Part shown: positions 8,388 to 16,010 of the stretch, in pieces
How the letters are laid out: each line of letters begins with the position of its first letter
How positions within the stretch are numbered: the first letter of the stretch is position 1
Source: JAGOEX01 sp964630905
GTDB taxonomy: Bacteria; UBP6; UBA1177
Direction of reading: 5' to 3'
Length of the DNA stretch: 24,981 nt
NCBI GenBank assembly: GCA_964630905.1
Contig: CAZVWR010000047.1
Span: 1-24,981 of the forward strand
Position numbers and translations under genes: made by a program
Notes under the pieces: model-generated
Database searches by the model: none
Seen by the model: the letters and a program-made list of their open reading frames with translations, nothing else
What the model was told of the DNA's origin: nothing

Positions 8388-8761
8388 AAAGAACAGCAAT
8401 GATCATCATCGTGATAATGGCGGTTGTTATCACGCTTTATGCAAAAGAGGCAAAGAAAGCTCCGGCTGAAGCTGAGGTTTCGTGGAACAGAACAGATAAG
8501 GGTGTGACCTATGCCATTACATTTGACAGGGAATACAAAATAAACAAATCGGCCCCGTTCAACTTTTATCTTCTTGACAAGGATAAAAAGGAGATAACAA
8601 AGGTGAAGTGGGATCTTTTTACTTATGAAAATGATCTGAAATATGTTTTTGTGTCTGATAAAAAAGAGAGTTTTGCCAAATACTGGTTTGTAGCTTGCAA
8701 ATATCAGAACAACGAAGTGGTTTCATGCAAAACCTTTTCAAATACAATAGAGATTAAATAA
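8384..8761 (+). CDS. Small secreted or anchored protein of unknown function
   Basis: I do not recognise this 125-residue protein. It begins with a hydrophobic segment (MKRTAMIIIVIMAVVITLYA) that fits a cleavable signal peptide ending at LYA-KEA. The mature part of about 100 residues alternates hydrophobic and polar residues (VSWNRTDKGVTYAITFDREY..., then FNFYLLDKDKKEITKVKW), suggesting a small beta-sandwich, with two cysteines near the C-terminus (VACKY and VSCKT) that could form a disulphide. Its ATG overlaps the stop of the hsp20-like gene by ATGA, and the next gene begins 12 nt after its stop, so it belongs to the same transcript. Its presence with a chaperone-like gene hints at envelope quality control, but that is a guess. 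Confidence 0.65.
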   Translation: MKRTAMIIIVIMAVVITLYAKEAKKAPAEAEVSWNRTDKGVTYAITFDREYKINKSAPFNFYLLDKDKKEITKVKWDLFTYENDLKYVFVSDKKESFAKYWFVACKYQNNEVVSCKTFSNTIEIK

Positions 8762-8773
8762 CCGGAGGAAAAC

Positions 8774-9730
8774 ATGGGTCTTATCAGAGGCATCGCTGAA
8801 GCTGTAATGGAAAAAGCCAAGCATGAGGTCAAGGATTACCTTATAAAGTTCATGGAAGAGGAAAAAGAGAAGGAAAAGGAAAAAGAGAAGGAAATTGAGA
8901 AAAAACCGGAAGAAATAAAAAAACATGACGCTGCGCCGGCAGTTAAAAAAGAATCTGTCGAAGTTGAAAAGATCATGGAAGAAGAAGATGATGACGATGA
9001 GATCCTTCCTCTGATAGAGCCTGAATTCATAAAGTTCAGTTACAAGGTCAAACCGAAAGATTTTACAATTCCCGGTGAACTTGCAGACATAATAAAAATG
9101 CTTCCGGTAGAAGAGTTTGCATGTTTTGTGAAGCTCATGATCTTCGTTTTTGAACAGAAAAAGAATTTCGGATATATCGGCAACACTTTAAGAAGAAAAA
9201 TAGGTCTTGAGTCGTTTGAAAACGAAAAGTTTGATAAGACAGTTGAAAACCTCGAAAAATACGGTGTCCTGAAGATTGAGCAGGTTTCAGACAACCAGAA
9301 AACTTTCATTCTCTATGTTCCTTTTGATGAAGAAAATATGGTGAAAGCAGAGTATCAGAAACCTGAAAAACCGCAGCAGAAAAAAGTTGAGAAGAAGCCG
9401 GTTAAAAAAGGTGAAGAAGAAGAAAAGCCCGTTGAAAAAGAGAATGACCAGCAGGATGATATTCCCGGGAAAGCGGTTTTCGGAATGGAAAACGATGAGC
9501 TTTACAAATCATACAGAACATTTGTATCTCTTGAAATTGACAAAGCTAAAATGAGGGTCGGAAGATCAAATTTTGACAAGATATATATGGAAGCGGTCAA
9601 GTACATTGACAAGAAATATGGTTTCAAAGTGCTTTCAGATTCCGAAAAATTCAAGGAATATCTGACCAATTACTATATTTCAGCATTTGATATACCGACA
9701 TTTGAAGCCTGGAAAAAAACAAGAACGTAG
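8774..9730 (+). CDS. Highly charged protein with putative winged-helix core
   Basis: No named family is recognised in these 318 residues. The N-terminus is an amphipathic helix running into a Lys/Glu tract with EK repeats (about residues 28-55) and an acidic run (EEEDDDDE, about 70-77). A globular middle (about 85-190) contains FGYIGNTLRRKIGL and FDKTVENLEKYGVLKIE followed by a beta-rich turn, which is the helix-helix-wing pattern of a winged helix-turn-helix. A second Lys/Glu/Pro linker (about 195-235) joins a helical C-terminal domain ending in AWKKTRT. There is no signal peptide or membrane segment, so it is cytoplasmic. GGAGG precedes the ATG. It could bind nucleic acid or act as a scaffold; the sequence does not decide. 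It lies in one transcript with the hsp20-like gene. Confidence 0.6.
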   Translation: MGLIRGIAEAVMEKAKHEVKDYLIKFMEEEKEKEKEKEKEIEKKPEEIKKHDAAPAVKKESVEVEKIMEEEDDDDEILPLIEPEFIKFSYKVKPKDFTIPGELADIIKMLPVEEFACFVKLMIFVFEQKKNFGYIGNTLRRKIGLESFENEKFDKTVENLEKYGVLKIEQVSDNQKTFILYVPFDEENMVKAEYQKPEKPQQKKVEKKPVKKGEEEEKPVEKENDQQDDIPGKAVFGMENDELYKSYRTFVSLEIDKAKMRVGRSNFDKIYMEAVKYIDKKYGFKVLSDSEKFKEYLTNYYISAFDIPTFEAWKKTRT

Positions 9731-9741
9731 GAGTTTGAATA

Positions 9742-9990
9742 ATGCTTGACAGCCGGATATTATTGAAATCATTAAATGATCTCGAAGTAAGAATAATGCT
9801 TTGCAAGAGTGCTTTTGAATGGGAGCTCCTTGCAAAAAAATATGTAGATATTGAATCGAACATAAATAATTTCTTCAAAAAAAAGAAGATCCCTGAAAAT
9901 TTTACAACAGCTCTTGACAGTCTGAGAGCATCTCTTGTGCAGAAAAAAGGGGAATTGCCGCCAATAGACCTGTCTGATTTTTTCAAATAA
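9742..9990 (+). CDS. Small helical protein of unknown function
   Basis: An 82-residue product, predicted almost entirely helical (MLDSRILLKSLNDLEVRIML..., then YVDIESNINNFFKKKKIP), ending in a short acidic PPIDLSDFFK tail. No family is recognised. GGAG lies 9 nt upstream of the ATG, and the gene begins 11 nt after the stop of the charged winged-helix-like gene, making it the last gene of the hsp20-like array. The position suggests a partner of the preceding protein. A small ORF of this size could be spurious, but the spacing, ribosome site and codon use match its neighbours. Confidence 0.55.
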   Translation: MLDSRILLKSLNDLEVRIMLCKSAFEWELLAKKYVDIESNINNFFKKKKIPENFTTALDSLRASLVQKKGELPPIDLSDFFK

Positions 9991-10011
9991 ATTCAAGTGA
10001 TTATATCGTAC

Positions 10012-10033
10012 AACATTTCAAACATGTTTTTTT
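10012..10033 (+). terminator. Weak candidate terminator before the tRNA promoter
   Basis: A 5-bp stem (AACAT at 10012-10016 with ATGTT at 10024-10028) runs into a T tract to 10033. It lies downstream of the last hsp20-array gene and just upstream of the tRNA promoter. The stem is AT-rich and weak. Confidence 0.3.
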
Positions 10034-10035
10034 CT

Positions 10036-10063
10036 TTGACAAATTTATCCCATTAAGTATAAA
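10036..10063 (+). promoter_or_regulatory. Near-consensus sigma70-type promoter for the tRNA pair
   Basis: A perfect TTGACA (10036-10041) is separated by 16 nt from TATAAA (10058-10063). The -10 ends 15 nt before the first base of tRNA-Val, leaving only a short leader. This is the strongest promoter in the window, as expected for stable RNA. I see no Fis-type or other upstream element that I can support. Confidence 0.8.
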
Positions 10064-10078
10064 ACGCTCCTGTCAATT

Positions 10079-10154
10079 GGGCGCTTAGCTCAGCTGGGAG
10101 AGCATCGGCCTTACAAGCCGGTGGTCGCAGGTTCGAACCCTGCAGCGCCCACCA
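10079..10154 (+). tRNA. tRNA-Val (anticodon TAC)
   Basis: A 76-nt cloverleaf: acceptor GGGCGCT paired with AGCGCCC, D-stem GCTC/GAGC, anticodon stem TCGGC/GCCGG around loop CTTACAA giving anticodon TAC (reads GTA valine codons), T-arm GCAGG-TTCGAAC-CCTGC, discriminator A and an encoded CCA end. All stems pair, with one T-G at the anticodon stem. It is 21 nt upstream of tRNA-Asp, in one transcript. Confidence 0.97.
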
Positions 10155-10175
10155 TTGATCTTTTCCAATTGAGGC

Positions 10176-10252
<77 letters not shown>

Positions 10253-10320
10253 CTTTTTATTCTTCAAATCTTTATTTTTTCTGATATCATCAAATTGAAG
10301 TTGTTTTTGTGGAGCAAATC

Positions 10321-11451
10321 ATGCTGAAACCGGCCGGATCACTTATCAGCTATATGTCAAATCTTGTAAAAACTCATGGCGGAATCAACTGTGCACAGGG
10401 GATCCCCGGGTTTGCACCGCCAAGTGAACTTCTTCAGAAACTTGTTGAAGTTACTCAACGGAATGTTCATCAGTACAGTGCAGGGAACGGATATCCGCAA
10501 TTAAGAGATATTATCAGTTCAGATATAACAGGCTCTGTTGGGCTTGAGAGTTCAAATGTTCTTATAACAAACGGTGCGACCGAGGCGATCTCAACCATTT
10601 ATCTATATTTAAGACAGATGTTTTCTGCAGGCATGACAACTCTTTCGTTTGATCCGGTTTATGAAAGTTATTCCAATCTGCCGAAAATTTATGGTGACAG
10701 ATTTATATCGCAACCACCGTGTGATGACGGTTCATTTGATATGGAAATGTTTGAAAGAACTGTTAAAAATGAAAATGTCAGACTTGTTATGATCTGTACT
10801 CCCGGAAATCCTTACGGCAGGATCTGGAAAAAAGATGAAATAGATTCCGTTCACAAAATATGCCGCGATAACGGGGCTTTTCTTCTTGTTGATGCAGTTT
10901 ACAGTGATCTTTATTTTAACGAAAAGACCTATCTTCCTTTTGAAAAAATGGATGAAAATCTGTTTGTCGTTTCTGCTTTTTCAAAAATGCTGTCGATCAC
11001 CGGCTGGCGGATCGGATATATCGTTTCGACCAGGCAGCATATTGATAATATTGCAAAAATACATGATTATACCGGTCTTTGCGCTCCTTCTTTGCTTCAA
11101 GTTGCTATTGCTGAATACTTAAAAGAGAACAATTCCGGTGCAGAATATCTTGAAGAACTTCGAAAAAACCTTACCGCTTCTTTCAATAAGGTGCTTGGTG
11201 TTCTTGAAAATTCGGGTTTTGTCACTCCTCCTGTTGACGGCGGATATTTTATCTGGACTCAGATCCCTGAGAAGTTTGACAGCGGCCTTGATTTTGCCCT
11301 TGAGCTTTATGAAAGAAAGAAAGTGGGAGTTGTTCCCGGCATTCATTTCAGTGAAAACGGTGGCAGAATGATAAGGATAAGTATCGCTAAACCGGTTGAT
11401 GAAATTTCACAAGCTGTTGAGAAAATTCGTGAATTTGTCAGATCTTTCTGA
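10321..11451 (+). CDS. PLP-dependent class I/II aminotransferase
   Basis: A fold-type I aminotransferase of 376 residues. Visible cofactor and substrate residues are Asn163 in CTPGNPYG, Asp191 and Tyr194 in LVDAVYSD, the Schiff-base Lys222 in SAFSKMLSITGWRIGY, and a C-terminal Arg in GGRMIRISIA that would bind the substrate carboxylate. The early SAGNGYPQLR block is typical of the aspartate/aromatic/kynurenine-type aminotransferase group; the amino donor cannot be read from sequence. I chose the ATG at 10321 because GGAG (10311-10314) is ideally placed. The in-frame GTG at 10309 contains that ribosome site and is a poorer start. The last 14 nt overlap the end of the convergent antiporter gene. 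Confidence 0.9.
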   Translation: MLKPAGSLISYMSNLVKTHGGINCAQGIPGFAPPSELLQKLVEVTQRNVHQYSAGNGYPQLRDIISSDITGSVGLESSNVLITNGATEAISTIYLYLRQMFSAGMTTLSFDPVYESYSNLPKIYGDRFISQPPCDDGSFDMEMFERTVKNENVRLVMICTPGNPYGRIWKKDEIDSVHKICRDNGAFLLVDAVYSDLYFNEKTYLPFEKMDENLFVVSAFSKMLSITGWRIGYIVSTRQHIDNIAKIHDYTGLCAPSLLQVAIAEYLKENNSGAEYLEELRKNLTASFNKVLGVLENSGFVTPPVDGGYFIWTQIPEKFDSGLDFALELYERKKVGVVPGIHFSENGGRMIRISIAKPVDEISQAVEKIREFVRSF

Positions 11452-13651
11452 AATATGATCCCAATGAAGGAACATTCCCCGATTCAAATTTTTTTCTGTT
11501 TGAAAAATTGTTGAAAGCTTTCCAGACCTCTTCTCTGGTATGTGCGTTTAAAAGATTGTCCATTCCACCGCTAGTCAGAAACATTGTCGAAAGAGAAGCA
11601 AGTATCTGAATATGCGGATCATTTGTTTTTTCTGATGAAATAAGAAGAACAATGACTTTCACCGGTTCCTTGTCGATGCTGTCAAAATCGATCCCTTCCC
11701 TTTTTATTCCGACCGCTATCTGAACATGGTCGATGTCGTCTGTTCTGGCATGAGGAATTGCAAACCCTTTTTCCATTCCGGTGCTTATTACTTTTTCTCT
11801 TTCAAGAACTTCACCAATGACCTTCTCTTTGTCTTTGATCAGACCTTTGGAATGAAGGAGTGACACAAGCTCTCTCACGATCCCTTCTTTTGAATTACTT
11901 ACAAGATTCATATTAATGCATTCAGGATCAAGAATGGATGCAAGATTGAAGCAGTCTCTGCAAACATGTCCGGCAGAAAGCTCTTTCCTTATCATTTCAG
12001 GGAAAGTATCATTATGAACCTGTTCAAAAAGATAGTGAAGCTTGACAAATGCTTCATAAGTTATTGTTTTTACTAAAGGCACGTCTTCTCCTGAAGTCAC
12101 AAAAACTATTTTATCCTTGTGCTGAAGCATCTTTATGAAGATCTTGTCCTTTCTAATCTGATATATTTTGTGATCAATCTCCATCATATAGATATAGAAC
12201 CCTTCCTTGCTGAAATAATCCCTTATCTGTCTTACAAGGGCGATGGTGATAAGTTCTGAATTGAATGAGTACTCTGTTTCAACAGTGTCTCCGGTGACAG
12301 GTTTTTTTCTGGTCCCCCTCTTTTTGATAGAATATACGGCACTTAATACCGGTGGTGACACCAGTGTTGTCAGAAGTGTCATCATTATGCTGACACCGAA
12401 TATTTTCTGATCAAGTATCCCGTTTGAAAGACCGATGCCTGCGATTATCAGTGCAACTTCACCTCTGGGGATCATTCCAAGTCCGATCCTTGAAGCTCCC
12501 AGCTTGTTAAATCCCATGAAAAGTGCCGGGATTCCGCAACCTGCAAATTTTGCGATCACAGCTCCTGCCGAATATATCAGACCAAAGAAAAGTATCTCTT
12601 TTGAAAGAAAAACACGAAGATCGACCATCATGCCGCTGACAGCAAAGAAAAGAGGGATAAAGAACATCTGAAGCGGATGAAGAGTTTCCTGAATGACATA
12701 ACTTATATCGGTCTTTGAAAGTGAAAGTCCTGTTACATAAGCTCCGACTATCATTGCAAGACCCTGCTGTTCAAAAATGCCTGAAACGATCAGAGCAAGC
12801 CCGAGTGAAAAGATCGATATAATGCTTCTGTCTTTAAATTTCTTTAGCAGATTTGCGATTTTTTCGGCAAAAAGAAGTCCGGTCGCAGTAAAGAGGATCC
12901 AGACAGCGATCGCTTTGAAAGCTATAAGAGATATTGAGCCCCACTGGATGGATTCTCCCGAATTGTCCATCATTGCTCCCGCAATACCGATAGCAATTGC
13001 AAGAAGTATTATGCCGAGTATGTCATCAATGACGGCTCCTGCAAGGGTTGTAACTCCTTCAGGCGAGTCGAGAGATCTTTTTTCTGAAAGAATACGGGCT
13101 GTTATCCCGACAGAAGTTGCGGTGCTCATTACTCCCAGAAAAAGGACGGCAGGCGACATGAAAGGAAGTCCAAGGAAGTACATTCCTGTAAAAGCTCCGA
13201 TCACAAAAGATGCAAATACACCCCCTATTCCGACAAGGCTTCCCGCAAATGAATAGCGGAGGAACATTTCGATGTCGGTCTCAAGTCCCGTCAGAAAAAG
13301 AAGTATGATAGAAGCAAAAGTCGCCATTCCGTAAAGTTCTCCGGAAACCGGCATGAGTTCTGTTACGGGAAGAGGGAACATTCCGTGAGGAAATCCTGGA
13401 ATAGCAATGCTTCCGAGAAGGTACGGGCCTAAAAATATTCCGGCAGACAGTTCTCCGAGGACTGCAGGGAGCTTCAGTTTTTCAAAGATTATTCCGAAGA
13501 TCTTTGCCGCTGTGACAAGAATTGCTATCTGAAATATCAGAAGCATCATTTTTTCAGTCATCTGGTCACCCTCTCCAAGTTCTGATCCGGATAGAGGGAA
13601 CTGAAGGAAGAATACATAGAACGGAAGCAGGATTCGAGTTACATATCTCAT
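11438..13651 (-). CDS. CPA2-family cation/proton antiporter fused to a PTS EIIA-type domain
   Basis: The 737-residue product starts with a signal-like hydrophobic segment, then a CPA2 (Kef/NapA-type) transport domain of about 12-13 helices (residues 35-430) with LPAVLGELSAGIFLGP, a long extracytoplasmic loop, LFLTGLETD and the ion-site motif GAVIDDILGI. A cytoplasmic linker (about 450-550) follows, then a C-terminal EIIA domain of the fructose/nitrogen PTS type (about 585-730), with phosphorylatable His634 in GFAIPHAR. The fusion suggests that transport of Na+ or K+ against H+ is gated by a phosphate relay or its domain. The start at 13651 has GGAG upstream; the ATG at 13663 overlaps that site and was rejected. 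Ion specificity is not readable. Confidence 0.9.
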   Translation of the reverse strand: MRYVTRILLPFYVFFLQFPLSGSELGEGDQMTEKMMLLIFQIAILVTAAKIFGIIFEKLKLPAVLGELSAGIFLGPYLLGSIAIPGFPHGMFPLPVTELMPVSGELYGMATFASIILLFLTGLETDIEMFLRYSFAGSLVGIGGVFASFVIGAFTGMYFLGLPFMSPAVLFLGVMSTATSVGITARILSEKRSLDSPEGVTTLAGAVIDDILGIILLAIAIGIAGAMMDNSGESIQWGSISLIAFKAIAVWILFTATGLLFAEKIANLLKKFKDRSIISIFSLGLALIVSGIFEQQGLAMIVGAYVTGLSLSKTDISYVIQETLHPLQMFFIPLFFAVSGMMVDLRVFLSKEILFFGLIYSAGAVIAKFAGCGIPALFMGFNKLGASRIGLGMIPRGEVALIIAGIGLSNGILDQKIFGVSIMMTLLTTLVSPPVLSAVYSIKKRGTRKKPVTGDTVETEYSFNSELITIALVRQIRDYFSKEGFYIYMMEIDHKIYQIRKDKIFIKMLQHKDKIVFVTSGEDVPLVKTITYEAFVKLHYLFEQVHNDTFPEMIRKELSAGHVCRDCFNLASILDPECINMNLVSNSKEGIVRELVSLLHSKGLIKDKEKVIGEVLEREKVISTGMEKGFAIPHARTDDIDHVQIAVGIKREGIDFDSIDKEPVKVIVLLISSEKTNDPHIQILASLSTMFLTSGGMDNLLNAHTREEVWKAFNNFSNRKKFESGNVPSLGSYFRKI

Positions 13652-13778
13652 TTTTGTCTCCATGACAGAAACACCAACGGGGACTCAAGCTACTCAGGTA
13701 TTATTAAATTTCAAGCAAAATCTCTTGAATAATGAGGAAATGGTGTGAAAAATGTCTGAAATTAAAAGGTTTTAAGAA

Positions 13779-14108
13779 TTAATCTCTTTCAGTTGCGTTC
13801 ATTTCAACGAAATCTTTGATCCTTTCAAGTCTTCTGAGCATTCTCTTGTTCTGATAGATTGATGATTCAAGTTTCTCATTCTCCGCCTCAAGCTCGAGAA
13901 TTCTTTTGTAAATGTCTTCAAGGTTCTGTTTATACGCGACATTTCCTTCCTCATCCTTGACTTCTATTATCTGACCTTTTTCAGCCAGATTTTCAACACA
14001 GGTATCACACAAAACCTCGTTGAAAGCGTTTATAAAATGTCTTTCATAGCATTTTTCAGCAATTTCAACAACTCCGCATCTTGAACATCTTCTCGAAAAT
14101 TTAAGCAT
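13779..14108 (-). CDS. Small zinc-ribbon plus coiled-coil protein
   Basis: From the ATG at 14108, which has GGAGG 6 nt upstream, the product is 109 residues; an alternative ATG at 14123 overlaps that site. The N-terminal part has C8-x2-C11 and C34-x2-C37 pairs, with an extra C20 and H24, so it probably binds one zinc as a treble-clef or ribbon. Residues 55-100 form a likely coiled coil with heptad spacing (YKRILELEAENEKLESSIYQ). No family is recognised. Such small proteins are often adaptors for RNA- or ribosome-linked factors, but nothing here shows a partner. It is transcribed divergently from glnS, sharing a ~125 nt intergenic region. Confidence 0.65.
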   Translation of the reverse strand: MLKFSRRCSRCGVVEIAEKCYERHFINAFNEVLCDTCVENLAEKGQIIEVKDEEGNVAYKQNLEDIYKRILELEAENEKLESSIYQNKRMLRRLERIKDFVEMNATERD

Positions 14109-14172
14109 TGCTTTCCTCCACATATTGAATAAATAAAAACTGTATTATTTTATGCAAAACATTATATTTGTA

Positions 14173-14206
14173 AAGCTTTTAATGGGGCGGACGCCGGTAA
14201 AAGCTT
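14173..14206 (+). promoter_or_regulatory. Hairpin in the glnS leader
   Basis: A perfect 9-bp inverted repeat, AAGCTTTTA (14173-14181) with TAAAAGCTT (14198-14206), encloses a GC-rich loop with a small inner GGC/GCC stem. A run of seven T follows at 14217-14223, just before the GAGGTG ribosome site. The layout could act as an attenuator, a terminator of incoming transcription or an mRNA structure; the 10-nt gap before the T run is against a classic terminator. Confidence 0.45.
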
Positions 14207-14233
14207 GCAAACACTGTTTTTTTGAGGTGAACC

Positions 14234-15895
14234 ATGGCTGAGAATTTTATCACTGACATTATTGATGCAGACCTTAAAAGCGGAAAGCACTCTGCAATTG
14301 TTACGAGATTTCCACCTGAACCGAACGGATATCTTCACATCGGTCATGCCAAATCGATATGTCTGAATTTCGGTATTGCAAAACAGTACGGCGGAAAAAC
14401 ACATCTCCGTTTTGATGACACGAATCCTGAAAAAGAGGAAGTTGAATATGTCGAATCAATAAAAAATGATGTAAAATGGCTCGGCTTTGACTGGGGTGAC
14501 AATCTTTTTTATGCATCTTCATATTTTACGCAGCTTTATGACTGGGCTGTTGAAATGATTAAAAACGGCAAAGCTTTTGTCTGCACTCAGACCCTTGAAG
14601 AGATGAGGAGAGACCGCGGAACGGCAAAGGGGGCAGGCGTAGAAAGTCCCGACCGGAACCGTTCAATTGAAGAAAATCTCGATCTTTTTGAAAGAATGAA
14701 AAACGGTGAATTTAAGGAAAATCAGTATATGCTCAGGGCGAAAATCGACATGGCTCACCCCAATGTTCTTCTCAGAGACCCTGTCATGTACAGAATAAGA
14801 CACGCCGAACATCACAACACCGGAAACGAATGGTGCATATATCCGACATACGATTACGCCCACGGTCAGAGTGATGCGATAGAAGGGATAACCCACTCGA
14901 TATGTACGCTGGAATTCGAGTCGCATAGACCGCTTTATGAGTGGTTCCTTGAAGCGATCGGAATTGAAAAAAGACCTCAGCAGATAGAATTTGCCCGGCT
15001 CAATATTACAAACACAGTGATGAGCAAAAGACTTTTAATGCAGCTTGTGAAGGAGCACCATGTAAAAGGGTGGGACGATCCCAGAATGCCGACAATAGCA
15101 GGAGTGAGGAGAAGGGGTTATACGCCTGAATCCATTAGAGATTTTGCTGAAAGAATAGGTGTTGCGAAAAGAGAGAGCATCGTGTCTTTAGACCTGCTTG
15201 AACACTGTGTCAGGGAGGATCTCAACAAAAAAGCAAGCCGCTTCATGGGTGTCATTGATCCTTTAAAGGTTGTCATAACCAACTATCCTGATGATTTGAC
15301 AGAGGAATTTGAAGCGGTCAACAATCCTGAAGACGAAAATTCGGAAAAAAGAAAAGTGCCGTTCACCAAAGTTATCTATATCGAACGGGAGGATTTTGAA
15401 GAGTTCCCGCCACCCAAATTTCACCGTCTTGCTCCGGGGAACGAGGTTCGTCTGAGATCTGCATATTATGTCACCTGCACCGATGTCGTTAAAGACATAT
15501 CGGGTAATATTGTTGAGATACACTGCACATACGATCCTTCCACAAAAGGGGGATGGTCAAGTGACGGCAGAAAAGTCAAAGGGACAATTCACTGGGTAAG
15601 TGCCACAAATTCCTTGAAAATTGAAGCACGCCTTTATGAAAATCTATTCACCAAGGAAGATCCGTATGATTGTGAAGAGGGGAAAACCTTTCTTGACAAC
15701 ATCAATCCCGAATCGCTTAAAGTTGTTGAAGCAATTGCCGAGATCAATCTGAAAAACCTTCCATCAGGAACCCGGTTCCAGTTTGAAAGAGTAGGATACT
15801 TCTGCATAGATCCTGACACAAATAATGAGAAAATTGTTGTCAACCGCATAGTCACGCTCAAGGATAAGTGGGCTAGAATGCAGAAATCACAATAA
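14234..15895 (+). CDS. glnS: Glutaminyl-tRNA synthetase
   Basis: This class I aminoacyl-tRNA synthetase charges tRNA-Gln with glutamine. At 553 residues it is almost the length of the E. coli enzyme. It has the FPPEPNGYLHIGHAKS segment with HIGH at residues 35-38, the RFDDTNP and YASSYF blocks of the Rossmann domain, a VMSKR version of the KMSKS loop at 262-266, and the beta-barrel anticodon-binding region (RLAPGNEVRLRSAYYV and later) to the end. GAGGTG precedes the ATG. Presence of GlnRS means the cell does not depend only on the GatCAB transamidation route for Gln-tRNA. The gene stands alone, divergent from the zinc-ribbon gene, with a promoter for the next gene downstream. Confidence 0.97.
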   Translation: MAENFITDIIDADLKSGKHSAIVTRFPPEPNGYLHIGHAKSICLNFGIAKQYGGKTHLRFDDTNPEKEEVEYVESIKNDVKWLGFDWGDNLFYASSYFTQLYDWAVEMIKNGKAFVCTQTLEEMRRDRGTAKGAGVESPDRNRSIEENLDLFERMKNGEFKENQYMLRAKIDMAHPNVLLRDPVMYRIRHAEHHNTGNEWCIYPTYDYAHGQSDAIEGITHSICTLEFESHRPLYEWFLEAIGIEKRPQQIEFARLNITNTVMSKRLLMQLVKEHHVKGWDDPRMPTIAGVRRRGYTPESIRDFAERIGVAKRESIVSLDLLEHCVREDLNKKASRFMGVIDPLKVVITNYPDDLTEEFEAVNNPEDENSEKRKVPFTKVIYIEREDFEEFPPPKFHRLAPGNEVRLRSAYYVTCTDVVKDISGNIVEIHCTYDPSTKGGWSSDGRKVKGTIHWVSATNSLKIEARLYENLFTKEDPYDCEEGKTFLDNINPESLKVVEAIAEINLKNLPSGTRFQFERVGYFCIDPDTNNEKIVVNRIVTLKDKWARMQKSQ

Positions 15896-15929
15896 ATGCC
15901 CGACACAGAAAGTTAAACAAAAATAGTTC

Positions 15930-15957
15930 TTGTTTTAGTTTTCAACAGTAATATAAT
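15930..15957 (+). promoter_or_regulatory. Promoter for the hydrolase lipoprotein gene
   Basis: TTGTTT (15930-15935) and a perfect TATAAT (15952-15957) are 16 nt apart, 53 nt before the ATG at 16011. The ribosome site is a G-rich GGGGGTG about 6 nt upstream of the start. Confidence 0.6.
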
Positions 15958-16010
15958 CTTTTATTGTGAATGGTGTTGATGATACTTTTTTTAAATAGCG
16001 GGGGTGTTTA

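Noticed and set aside
13710..13729. Small inverted repeat TTCAAG/CTTGAA upstream of the antiporter gene
   Set aside because: Only 6 bp with an 8-nt loop in AT-rich sequence; it is expected by chance.
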